Shown here one piece after another: positions 43,777-54,068 of a stretch of 54,068 bases of DNA. Source of the DNA: Lingula anatina (Eukaryota; Brachiopoda; Lingulata; Lingulida; Lingulidae); assembly GCF_001039355.2 (NCBI RefSeq), contig NW_019773527.1, forward strand, positions 13,585-67,652, given 5' to 3'. The position numbers and the translations under genes are program-made. Each line of letters begins with the position of its first letter. The stretch's first letter is position 1. A model generated the notes under the pieces. It was not told the origin of the DNA, did no database searches, and saw only the letters and a program-made list of their open reading frames with translations.

Positions 43777-44432
43777 CCCAAGACAACCGCATTCACTCCT
43801 ACACGCGTTCAGGTTGTTGTGGTTGGGTCGAGCTTTATTTACAGGTATGTGCCATATATGAACTTTAACAACTTGGATGAACTGAAAAAAGTTTATTCCT
43901 ATCCTGAACACCGTGAACACCGTAAACTTCGATATCCGATCTGTATGCCCGTTATGCCGTAAAAAATAGCAATATACAGGTATTTGTAATACCCGTGTAC
44001 TTGTACCTGTACATTGAAGATTTTTCACGCTTTCCGAAGCCGACAAAACATCACAAATGGCTTTACACACACTGACTAAACCGTCCACTGGCTTTGTATG
44101 CACCGACTGCTGTCACGCTCAAACGTGGCTCACGCAAGAACACGAGAACTGCTCAACAGTGAAATAGCGCGAGAGCTACTCATGTAGTAATGAGGGTTAT
44201 GCCTTTTGTCCTACAGTTTTTTCCCCCACATGGGATCTTGAGAGAGCCTTGTCTTCAACCATGCAGATTCACATATACATGTACCCTTAAACAGGGGTTT
44301 GCCTCTATCTTATCTTGTTTTACTGTTACTTTGGTGTTTTAATTCCAGCACAATCGCAGTGCATTGGTGTGATATTGAAGTGAAGCTTAGTGTATACACA
44401 CGAATATCTGGATACAAGGACACTAGGAAACA

Positions 44433-47400
44433 ATGAGGGTAGGAAGGTAAGTCATGATCGTAACCATATTTTAACGTACTGTTGTATAAGCAAATAACAT
44501 TTATGTAGTCATATATTCACAAGCCCAGCGAAGATCTGTTTTTGCTTTAAGACTGGAAATTGTCATAAAAGGCCCTGACTCAAAATAAAAGGTCACAAAG
44601 GAACGGCTTCCAATTTATTTATACTCTAGCTTTTCTGCTACACTGATATTAAACTATGTTTTCGTCATTTTTTAAATCTAATTCAGGCCTTCATTTCAGC
44701 TACATGCTACCTACACAATAAAATATTATTCTGACGTTTTCGTATCATATTTGGAAAACTGGTATTGGCAATGGGTAATGTTGAAAAGCAAGAAAGGCTG
44801 GGAAAATGATTGAAGCTATGCTTGTAGACTTCAAATTTACCGAATATTATCTCCTTGATAAAACTTTATAATTTTCATGTAATTGAAAACCAATCCTTAA
44901 TATTTTGACCTATAATAGTAAAAAAAACCGAGACAAAAATTGGACATCCGTGTATTCTTTTTTGTTAGCAATTATCCATATTAAAGAAAAACTAATTTTA
45001 TTCAGTGAAAACGTCATTTTGTTTTACTATTTTACCATGCTTGTCAAAGTACTCGCCGAGTTATATATAAATACACTAATTATTCGTCTAAAACGCACTT
45101 GTTTAGTTTCAGAGAACGGATATTTCTCAGCAAAAAACTATCATGTGAAATCTGACGACGGCTAAGAAAAACATGTTTTAATTTACTGTACATTCTTTCC
45201 ATGAATTAGTTATATATCCAAAGACTACCACATAAGTGCATAAATATAAATGCTAATTTCATTAATTTGTTTGTAACTACTTATTTGAATGCTTACATGG
45301 TCCCTATACTTTTTTCTTCATTACCCAGTGAGGTGTTACACTGTATTACACAACAGAGAAGGTGCATTCGATTTATTCTGCCTTAAATCTCGAGTCATGA
45401 GTGCTATTATTTTTGTTCTAGGACAGGCGTCAGCAAAATTAGGACGATGGGCCTTTTGGCATTTGTGACTGCCTTGGTCTACCTAACCTTGAACTGGGAA
45501 AACAGCCTGCCTTCCATGGAAAACATTTTGCCAAAAACCAAACTGTCGAGAGGTGACCTAAACTGGAGCTTTGAAGCAATCATGGAATTTCCGAGAAAAT
45601 ATACATGTGACAGATGGATCGTTGTGGATACAGGAAAACGTGCCACTGCTCAACACATTAAACAGGTGGCTGATAGACTGCATACTCCCTGGTGCGCTGT
45701 TGTAGTTTCAGATACCTTACCCTCGTCTGATACATTAGCATTACAGCAGGAGGACCGTCATCACTTGCATGTAGTTTTACCTAATAAACAAAATGGAATA
45801 ATATACTTAAATGGTGCCACGAAGTACAGCGCTCTTCTCAAGTCCGACGTGAGACGAAAAACGATTGGCTACTTGTTTGCTATTACCAGTGGAGCGACAA
45901 TGATTTACGACGACGATGGTGGAATAGAATATGAATGGCTGACCTCTGGCCCGCCTCTTCATGACAAAAATGTTGAGCTCCCTCTCGTTATACCAGCCGG
46001 TCAAGTAAACTTTTGGAACCCTTTGGCGTATTTCTACTCTAGAAGTGATATCTGGCCTCGTGGTTTCCCAGGTAACATGTCGAGGCGTCCTGCCTGTAGT
46101 GCTCCCCCGTTACCGACCGCATTGCGCAATTCAAGCGTGTTACTTTCCCATTTTCTCACAGGTGGGTATGCCGATGAGACGGAGGGAACTCTGAAGTCGC
46201 CACTGAAATTCAACAAAGCCATACGTGGTCCCGTGGAAGTACAAAAAGGTACATTTGTGCCCTACGGCCAGCATTCAACGTTACATATGTATGATGCATT
46301 TTGGGGACTTCTCGTACCCACCACATGCGAAGAGTCGATATCTGATATTATCCGTGGTTATATCACTCAGAGACTTCTGTGGGACATAAACGGTAGCATG
46401 TCGGTCTCCCCGCCCTGGACCAAAAGAAGAACCTCATCGAACCGAAGAACCAGGAAAAGCTCTCATAATTATGATAAAACGCTAATCGAAGTAGTCAATC
46501 ATTTAGAGACGTGGTCCAGCAAATCGACTTCAATTGATGCGAGACTAAAAGAACTGTATCTACATTTATTCGAGAAAGGAATCATTTTGAAGGAAGATCT
46601 GTTAATATTAGACACCTGGTTAGAGTTGCTGACGGCCGCCGGGTATGTCTTCCCGCGAACCCACGTGCCAGGGTGGGCCGAAAGGCGGGCGATGGCCAAA
46701 CCCTGGGACAGTGTAAGGTTGTGTGTACATTTCAATAACGTACCCAACAAGCAAGCCTTTACAACTCTGTATCAAATGTACAGTAGACATTTCAAGGAGA
46801 TATCATTTACTGGGGACGGCGCTAGGCAACCGTTTATGGACCCAAGCGTTCATTTTCTGCCCTGCACAAAAGAGGAACAAGATGGTGGCAGGTTTCTGCA
46901 TCGATGCCTTCTTAAGCATTTAACCTATAGTGGATTTGGAAATAATCGCACGCCGTTTCTTTTTGTAAGTGATGATACCTTCTTTAACCTTTCATCTTTT
47001 TTGTCCTATCGTCGAGATGTTCTCTGGATATTGGGACCTATAGGAACAAGCGATATTGACGTCACGTGGCCAGACAGTTGGTATTGGTGGCCATTCCCGT
47101 ACGGTGGTGCCGCGCTGCGGAAAATCCTCGATATTCTGCCTGGAGAATGGAGGGACCACCTGGCCCTCATGAAAAATTGGACGCAGTCAGGAAAACGATT
47201 GGTATCTGTATATAACGCAGACACTGTATTCATTCCAAATAATCGATACCAGACACGTTTTATTGAAGTTTTGAAATGGCTGACGGGGGCTAACATTCCG
47301 AGTTTGTTTGCTGAAATTGCTTCGCCATTGCTAGTTGACCTAACCACTGAGAAGTTAGACCGATCTGATGTTATTTCATTAAAAAGCAATTATCCACATA

Positions 47401-47522
47401 CAGGTCTCGAGACTGCGCTGAAGGCGAGGTCATGCAATTTACTACACCCTTTAAAGTTGTCCAAGGACAGGGATAGGCTTATCTGGCTGTCCATGTTTAA
47501 GAGTGTGGAAACAATTTTATAG
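44433..47522 (+). CDS. DUF288 (STELLO-like) glycosyltransferase-like membrane protein
   Basis: Exon 1 44433-44446 (ATG AGG GTA GGA AG) and exon 2 45422-47522 join through a split Arg codon to give 704 aa. Without exon 1 the ORF would start at Met 45447 (691 aa). The longer form adds a basic tail (MRVGRTGVSKIRT) before the hydrophobic segment GLLAFVTALVYLTLNW (about residues 15-30), giving a classic type II Golgi-style topology. The body matches DUF288 (PF03385): RWIVVDTGK, PWCAVVVSDT, the central block KTIGYLFAITSGATMIYDDD (about residues 151-170, with a possible metal-binding Asp cluster), and WPRGFPG. The C-terminal half (ARQPFMDPSVHFLPC, DDTFFNLSS, DVTWPDSWYWWPFPYGG) is conserved in the local pseudogene. 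Plant STELLO proteins are Golgi glycosyltransferase-like partners of cellulose synthase; the animal role is unknown to me. Single-exon bulk and several N-glycosylation sequons are visible. Confidence 0.88.
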
Positions 47523-48610
47523 GCGTCACCAAAGCTGACCTGCAAAAATTATTTTTCAAAATAAATTTTATTTTTACTCTTATTTTGCTCGTAATTTGAT
47601 AAAAGATTTGAAGCATGAATGTCGTTTATTTGTGCTTGCATTAAGAAGAACGTCTCCCTTTAAACTGTCATGCGAGTTTTGTGTCAGCTGATGTGTTATT
47701 GTCTTTAATGGCACTCCTTGAACTGCTCTCCGGTTGAAGAAAAACATTTGATAAATACACATAATTTAAGACATATTTTTGATAATTATTAACATGCAAA
47801 TCTATTGATATGTTATCATTACCTATGCTACATGTATATGTGTAAATGTAGCTACAGGAAATGCAAACAAAGCTTGATTAATGCAGAGTTTGAGTTGTCT
47901 CAATAATCAGAAACTAATTAGAAGTATTCATCAAACGTTTTACAGTTTTCGTCCACCATACAGCCACTTGTTTCAGTACTCACCCAGAACGATACAAAAA
48001 ATAATAACAAATAAATAAATAAAGAAAACATATATATATATATCACTAAGCGGCTAAAACAGGACGATATCACCCCCAGATTATACGAGTAGTTACCAAC
48101 TACTTTGCTGTTCAAGTGCCTCGAGACAAATTAAGAAAACACATGGTGTGAGAAAAAAACCCTTACCATGTCAACAAGCACAAGTCAGAAAATTAGTATG
48201 ATTCGGTGAATTGTCTTCCCACATATATATTGATTTAACATACCCCCCGATATGGTTGGTGTATTGACAGAATTTAGGACATTAATAACAAAACATCAAA
48301 TGTTGTAGTAAGTTCAGGAAAATAGAAAAGAAAAAATTACTGACGACGAGAGTTTTTCATGATATATCACCACCCAATAATGTCACCACCCTTACCCATC
48401 ACCATCCAATAATGTCACCACCCACTACCCGTCACCACCCAATAATGTCACCACCCACTACCCGTCACCACCCAATAATGTCACCACCAAAAACGTATAT
48501 ATATATACGTTTAATTTCACTTCATGTTCTATTACGACTTCAGTCTCGACAGTATACGATAAAAAAAACTCAAATTGATTTTGAGGAGTAAGTTATCACC
48601 AACATTAACA
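47523..48610. other. Tail-to-tail intergenic region
   Basis: It lies between the DUF288 and sulfotransferase stop codons. An AATAAA near 47560-47566 could serve the DUF288 gene. A minisatellite lies at 48367-48490. Otherwise nothing recognised. Confidence 0.55.
48367..48490. repeat. 33-bp minisatellite (GTCACCACCCAATAAT units)
   Basis: About 3.7 units of a roughly 33-bp repeat containing GTCACCACCCAATAAT and GTCACCACCCACTACCC, in the 3' flank of the sulfotransferase gene. Confidence 0.9.
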
Positions 48611-51600
48611 TTAACATTCTATTCTGTACTCCCTAACATATTCTTGAAGATGTTCCAATACCATCTCCTTAGTCAAATGATAATGTGATAAATCATACTC
48701 GTGACGACCATATTTGTAGCGAGGATTATCTTTGACATACGACGTCATCAAGGCTTCCCCTTCTGGCGACATTTCGATGTCAAAGTGATCGTAAATTTTC
48801 TTCACGGCATCCACTGGAGAAGCTACAATATCATCAAAAGCTATGTCAATGAAGCGATATTCCTCTTCGGGGTGGTCTCTTCTAAATTTCACAATTTCTT
48901 TCTTGGGAACCGTCCAAGAATGCAGTACGTTTTGGCCTAACTGCTTCCAGTCGATGTCATTTGGAGTGTATCCATTGCAGGTTAAGGAGAACTCAGCAAA
49001 CGACGCAATGGAAGCGGTGCTTAAAGTGGGATTTCTGTAGGTGTGGATAAAAAGAGCGTCTGGATAAACCTGCAGTATGGCTTCTATGTGTAACGCGTGA
49101 AACGAATTCTTAAAGATCAAGCGTTTGCTACCATTTATGGAATCTGTAATAACAAGAAAAAACTTTGAATATTAGATCAGTAACAATAACGACAGCGTAC
49201 AGTTGTACTAGTAATTAAAGATAGACGTTTACCTTGCCCTCTCGCCAATAGTATGAGTTGCATCTGTAACTTGTGAAAACGGTAAGCTTCCAGCCATTCA
49301 TCTTTGGTTCTTTGGTTGTACCAGGCGAGATATTCTTCACAATTCCCCGTGTAGCACAAACAGTCATGGTGCAACCCCATGGTATCAAAGAGAAGAAAGC
49401 ACTCGTAGGGACTCTCTGGACGAATGTGGTGAATTGCTTTACATTTTGGTGATTTTCGGTACATGGTTTCTAAAATATAAACGATACACACAAGATATTA
49501 AAGGCACACAATGCACTATGAACATGACATTGATTTATTAATTGACGGGATGTTCTTCATTATTCTTAATTTTTGTGGCCAAATTGCATATAAAAGATAT
49601 CCATTTACAATGAATTTTTTTCTCCGTGTATCTTTTTCTTTTTATAAATCTACAGGAATTCACAAGTTGGGAAGGGAACATCATAACTTATTTTGGGGAA
49701 TTCTACAGGGGCAGGTATTTTTAGAATTAGACCAAATAGCCCACTTCTAGTAAGACATAGAGCTATGGGTATAATTTGAGTCTGTGAATCCACCATTTTG
49801 GAAAGGCAAACAACGCACCTGTGCCTATAACTATTACGTATAGTGGGGTTAATCTCAATTGAATCATTAGCAATTTTCAATTTTTTTCTGAGACATATAT
49901 GTTGCCTAACATCTGAAAATCTGCCCACAACAATTATTCAGGTTAGTAATGCTTTCAAAATGACAGACAAGAGATCAAGAGCTTCATCATCGACAATTTA
50001 AGGAACCGTTATGTCTAGTATGAATTTTCTAATCTTTGAACAGACCTGCTATTTTTACAATTCCAATTGAGTTCAGTCACATAGCTGTATGCCAAGGTCA
50101 ACCACAGAGCAGAATCTCCGAAAATAGGAGACTCCATTTAGGTCACCTTTGTCATTCAAAGTAATTTCACTCAGCAAAAGATGAACGTCTTCAAATTATA
50201 AAAATAATATGACTGATTTATGTATGTTCTTCATGTTTACGGTCAGAGACGAGATCACCATCGTTAATTGAAGCCAGCAAAGTAGTATATCTAAAAATTG
50301 TTGTCAGATTTGCGTTTAACATTTATAACTGCCTCAGAAATCACCCGCCAATGGACATGTTTGAGATTTTACTCTACCATTATGCTAGTAAATTTCAATA
50401 TCTACAGGTAATTGCAAAATGTTGACAGATAACGGCAAAAGAAAAATAAAGTTCTACTCACTTAAGTAAATCAATAGACAAAGAAGGCATGTGAATTTTT
50501 GTACCTAGCTGCAGCGCATGGTTACGCATCGTATTTTGTCTTCCAATTGGCTCCATCAATTCATAAAATTTCGGACCTGTGTTTTGGGGATCCTTGCATA
50601 GTAATCTCTGAAGAAATATCGTGCCAGTTCGAGCTGCTCCGATAATGAAAATAGGCCTCTTGATTAAGCACTGAAAATACATGTTTAATTCATCTCAACC
50701 CGCTAGTTACTACACTGTTCGATGCCATTCGTAACGTAGTTTGGAGCTTGATTATGTGCATTTTAATGTTAATAAAATATTCAGTTTAACATAAGTCAAT
50801 CTATTTCAGTACTAATTACAAAGATTATCATGATATATTTTACACAATAAAATATAATATAATATAATATAATATAATATAATATAATATAATATAATAT
50901 AATATAATATAACAATGCAATTGGAGCATAACCATTTTGTTATTGATAATATCGGTCAATAATACAACAAACTTAACAATAAAAATCATTGTTTAAAGGG
51001 ATAATAACTCTTCGTTTAGGCCAAAAAATTAATTTTCCTGGAGTGAACAATTTTCCCATACTTACCAATGGTTAATATATCCATTTTTACATTCAAAGTT
51101 GGTCCCTGGATTTTTTCTTAAGAGGTTTTTTTCTTACGAGCTTATAACAAAGTATAGCGATCAGTGGAGGTCACGTGGTTTAAAGACAAGATCAGGTATC
51201 CGAATAATTACTTTAACTGCCGTTTTTATGTTAAAACAGAATAAATTATATTTCTATGAGTTATTCACAAAGTTTTTATTGTGAAATATAGATCTCATAC
51301 AAAGGTTTATTATCCCTTTAATTTTATTCAGATATTTTACTCACTTGAGACAAATCAAAAAACTTAAGTTCTCTTGAAATGGCTAGTCGATTCTTCAGGA
51401 TTTCGGTCCAACGGTTTTCAAATGTAAGTCTGGCCTCGGCTGACAAATGAATGTCTTCTCGAAAGCATTTCAGCATAATAATGAATCCTTCGTACCACCA
51501 TCGTCGTGTAAGGTCATCTGACATCAATATTTTTTGCTCCTCTGCGGTAAATTTCCTCAACAAACTTTCCTCCGTGAGAGGACTCAGTCGCCTCCCAAGC

Positions 51601-51812
51601 ACAAAACGACATACCCAGTCCAGTAACATAAGACAATAAGAAACACAGAAAGCAAACATTTCAGAAGCGTTAATCGACCCTGTACGCTTTCCAGGCACGT
51701 TTTTTCTAGTCCCTTTAATGACGCTGTTATTGTCCTTTTGCCTTCTAAGGATGGTCATGTTAAATACCTTTAATGTTTCAATTGCATGAAAAAGGTCATT
51801 TTCAACGGTCAT
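48611..51812 (-). CDS. Sulfotransferase family protein (Sulfotransfer_3 type)
   Basis: Four exons on the minus strand, 51345-51812, 50505-50670, 49233-49469 and 48611-49143, total 1,404 nt with matching phases and encode 467 aa. ATG 51812 lies four bases inside an acceptor (exon start 51816), so a non-coding first exon is likely. A hydrophobic segment at about residues 51-73 (MFAFCVSYCLMLLDWVCRF) suggests a type II membrane anchor. The PAPS 5'-phosphosulfate loop FIIGAARTGTIFLQRLL is at about residues 164-180. The 3'-phosphate site lies in LFIHTYRNPTLSTAS (about 321-335). FKNSFHALHIEAILQVYPDA and the SPYECFLLFDTMG block are typical of this bacterial-like sulfotransferase group. The usual Ser/Thr in GxxRSGT is here RTGT, which is common. 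The substrate is unknown. It is convergent with the DUF288 gene; no name is recognised. Confidence 0.9.
49480..50480. other. Sulfotransferase intron with no recognised content
   Basis: The intron between 49470 and 50504 is AT-rich. Short ORFs on both strands show no family features and no transposon ends were seen. Confidence 0.5.
50848..50912. repeat. (AATAT)n microsatellite
   Basis: About 13 units of a 5-bp AATAT repeat in the first intron of the sulfotransferase gene. Confidence 0.95.
50997..51317. mobile_element. TTAA-type MITE, complete copy
   Basis: 321 bp between AGGGATAATAACTC and GTTTATTATCCCT, flanked by TTAA on both sides (50993-50996 and 51318-51321). TTAA duplication is the mark of piggyBac and Kolobok-type elements. 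Which one cannot be told from these ends. Diverged relatives are at 24963-25170 and 26434-26743. It lies in a sulfotransferase intron, ending about 28 bp from an exon. Confidence 0.87.
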
Positions 51813-52080
51813 CAGACTGAAGAGAATCCAACGTCTGTATACATTTTATAGGGTGTATCTGCATTTGAAAATTAATAATGGACATTGAGTAGCCATTGCT
51901 TTGTTACAAGCATTATGCATCCTTTTTTTATCTTCAATGAACTACTAGACCGCTGTATATATCTTTGAAATAGGGAAAATGATTTCATTAAGAAGTTGCA
52001 GTAGATGCTGTTTGCTTGGGTAGATACTAAACACGTGCTCTTCCGTCCTTAAGAACTCGAAGACCTAAGCCGCAAACAGG

Positions 52081-52225
52081 CATCCGCACCATCCCCTACC
52101 CGCACCCACCCACTACCTACCTGTATCACCCCCTCCTACCCGTCACCACCCCCTACCCGTCACCACCCCCTACCTGTCACCACCCCCTACCCGCACCCAC
52201 CCCTACCCCTCCCCATCCCCTCCGC
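52081..52225. repeat. Pyrimidine-rich minisatellite, about 17-bp units
   Basis: Tandem CCGTCACCACCCCCTAC units with variation (CCTGTCACC, CCCGCACCC), C-rich on the + strand. It shares the CCGTCACCACCC word with the array at 48367-48490. It lies upstream of the sulfotransferase gene. Confidence 0.9.
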
Positions 52226-52429
52226 CTGCCCACTTTCATGAGAATAAAGTTGTTAAAAATGCGAGGAAGCACGTAGAGGAACAGGTCAAAAAATCTGAGA
52301 AAGCTACAGGTTCAACACTTTGATTGTCTCCCGTTGTAGTCGTTCCTTATTTAACTTGTGTCAGTGGGCCTTTCATGACATGATGTTTATATTTACGTAA
52401 ATTTAGACCACCTGCCAATATCACATTAC

Positions 52430-52896
52430 AGTAACAGGCGTCAAATGTATGCCTTCTACATGTATATATAGTTTGAAGAACTCATACAAATACACTGACA
52501 AATTTGTCAAGAGAGTTGCATCTACAGATTCCATGAGCTTATTAAAGTTGAAAATGTTTGCCTGAATGTCGGGAATATATTTTGCTCTGTAGCCATTATA
52601 TCGTGGACACAAAAAGCACGACATGGTACTCGTCCTCTATGTATGCGATCATTATAAGCGTTGCAGCAGAAATCACAATGTTTAAATTTGGGATCTATAT
52701 TTTGATGTCTACCCCTCTCGATTTTCAAATCATGACATAAGATTCTGAGCCGTAATAAGGCATTTCTAATCTTCCATGACGTAATTACGGTTAAATAGCG
52801 CTCTACATTTAACATAGTTTTATACTCACTGTAGCTATTTAGCTTACTATTGCCCTTCACATCAGCGGACCACTGTTGAAATACAGTGTCTCTCAA
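52430..52896 (-). pseudogene. Non-LTR retrotransposon C-terminal remnant, frameshifted
   Basis: On the minus strand, frame 1 gives TMLNVERYLTVITSWKIRNA, LRLRILCHDLKIERGRHQNI, then a Cys pair (HCDFCC). The expected IEDEYH word is in a second frame, and FLCPRYNGYRAKYIPDI followed by FNKLMESVDATLLTNLSVYL is in a third frame (to about 52445). This order (basic segment, H.L.IE.GR, C..C, EDE.H, CP.Y..R) is the C-terminal zinc-knuckle region of LINE-type reverse transcriptases. At least two frameshifts make it inactive. No reverse transcriptase core is present upstream (52897-53300). Confidence 0.82.
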
Positions 52897-52899
52897 CCG

Positions 52900-53407
52900 T
52901 TGAGTAAACTCGCCTAAAAAGTAATCAACATTTCCTATATCTTGTGACAGCCATTAGACACCATAGCCGTAGCTGAGTAATACATGTTACCATCAGCACC
53001 ATATTTTACCCGTGCAATGTGTAACATGGGCAATAAGGATATAGTTTCTGGTCCATGAGAGTTCAAATTCACGTAATGAAAATCCGAATGTTTGTATAAT
53101 GATTTCAGTGCACAAAAAGGTATTAAATATTGCTTAACAGTAAAACACCTTTACTGCTGTGTATGTGGAAATACAATAAATATTACAAGTACAGAGCTTC
53201 TGATGGGCGGGGAATGTCATCAATACCAGTGTTTGAAAAACGAAAAATTAAAAATTGAAAATTAAAAAAAAAAAACTTACATAAAAACAATTTAAAAATC
53301 TACTATTTAAACATTAGCTGTATTAACATGCAATTGTATAATCACCCAATTGATTTTTGTCAATTTATGTGCAATTTTAGGCATCAGGAGCCTGCCCTAT
53401 TGGAATG

Positions 53408-53444
<37 letters not shown>

Positions 53445-53609
53445 CAAAAAGTGAGCGGTTTTAGGGATAATACAGCAAAAGGTCTCGGCCTTATGGGACT
53501 TGCGGCGAGAATAATGAGACTTTCGTTATGCGCAAATGATGGCTTTCGAGAGGATAAGGGGTGATTTACTCGGCACTTCGCTTTGAGTGCAAACGAATAG
53601 TTCCTTACA

Positions 53610-53640
<31 letters not shown>

Positions 53641-53843
53641 ACGTGCGAGTGGGTGAATGCCTGTATGCATGTAATACAGTTTAGAATTCTATTCCCACTT
53701 GTTGGACTTGTAGTCAGTTAGAACAACGAGTTTTGTTTCACTTCAAGCCATTTATTACATTTTCGGTCCTGACAGCATACTTGTAAGCATGTGAGGCACG
53801 ATATCAACACATATCTGGCTACAACAATGAGGCCATTTGACTT
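52900..53843. other. AT-rich non-coding stretch with simple repeats
   Basis: It contains a (TA)n run at 53409-53440 and (AAAT)n at about 53609-53641. No ORF or transposon end was recognised. Confidence 0.6.
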
Positions 53844-53995
53844 GACCGATGTGACGTGACAAAGAATGTCCCATGATAGAGAGTCCGCTTCTAATTTATT
53901 TGTACAGGTAAGCCTCGTCCTAGATTTTAACCCACTTACCTGAAGGTCAGCCTGACCTCAACTGTTTTACCAAAGGCCACACTTTTTTATTTTTA
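53844..53995. mobile_element. Short TIR element of the GACAGAGAG family, third copy
   Basis: It begins GATGTGACGTGACAAAGAAT and includes GAGAGTCCGCTTCTAATTTA and ACAGGTAAGCCTCGTCC, in the same orientation as 21260-21432. The right end is degraded or cut near the window edge. Confidence 0.7.
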
Positions 53996-54037
53996 TGGAT
54001 GACATCCTGCGCGCGCACCGATTTTCGTCCGTTCTCC

Positions 54038-54038
<1 letters not shown>

Positions 54039-54068
<30 letters not shown>
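54039..54068. repeat. Poly(A) run at the window end
   Basis: Thirty uninterrupted A bases reach the last base of the window. It may be a contig or sequence end artefact, or the tail of a retrotransposed sequence. Confidence 0.9.

Noticed and set aside
48367-48490. CRISPR-like regular repeat
   Set aside because: The units are contiguous without unique spacers, so it is a minisatellite in a eukaryotic genome.

Overview
This is nuclear DNA of an invertebrate animal, AT-rich by eye. Genes are split by canonical GT-AG introns, and the space between and within genes is filled with short terminal-inverted-repeat (TIR) DNA transposons and microsatellites. Housekeeping proteins (POLR1B, DDX42) align well with their vertebrate orthologues from memory. 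DUF288/STELLO-like genes are absent from vertebrates, as far as I recall. I therefore infer a marine invertebrate but cannot name the phylum. Two single N characters (28320 and 30424) mark contig joins.

Layout. (1) 91-2623 (+): last six exons of POLR1B, running in from the left edge. (2) 2624-6737: intergenic DNA with nested TIR transposons. (3) 6738-8327 (+): a complete two-exon double-hotdog thioesterase-like gene, convergent with (4) 9154-18177 (-): a complete 19-coding-exon DDX42 gene. Its reading frame closes exactly over all exons (760 aa). One splice donor of this gene sits at the edge of a 50-bp tandem array. (5) 18650-21520: transposon graveyard with a perfect 50-bp-arm hairpin. (6) 21521-27763 (+): a three-exon Golgi carbohydrate sulfotransferase (CHST family). 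(7) 28018-31443: a suspect interval. A copy of sulfotransferase exon 2 and a chimeric Tc1-like transposon sit around the two Ns, most likely from misplaced or mis-joined contigs. (8) 31745-35347 (+): the 3' seven exons of a secreted CUB/thrombospondin-1 protein. (9) 35348-43586: mostly non-coding, with several TIR elements. (10) 43587-43776: a decayed fragment of a DUF288 gene, just upstream of (11) 44433-47522 (+): an intact DUF288 (STELLO-like) gene. (12) 48611-51812 (-): a second, unrelated sulfotransferase (Sulfotransfer_3 type), convergent with the DUF288 gene. (13) 52430-52896 (-): a frameshifted remnant of a non-LTR retrotransposon. The rest is simple repeats.

Together: POLR1B and DDX42 are basal RNA-synthesis and RNA-processing genes. 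The right half groups three predicted type II membrane enzymes (CHST-like, DUF288, Sulfotransfer_3-like) suited to glycan modification in the secretory pathway, plus a secreted matrix-like protein. The most interesting biology is the tail-to-tail pair of a DUF288 glycosyltransferase-like gene and a sulfotransferase, with a dead DUF288 copy beside it. The most interesting DNA structures are the splice-donor array in DDX42, the perfect hairpin, and transposon families whose target-site duplications can be read directly (5 bp, TTA/TAA, TTAA, TA).
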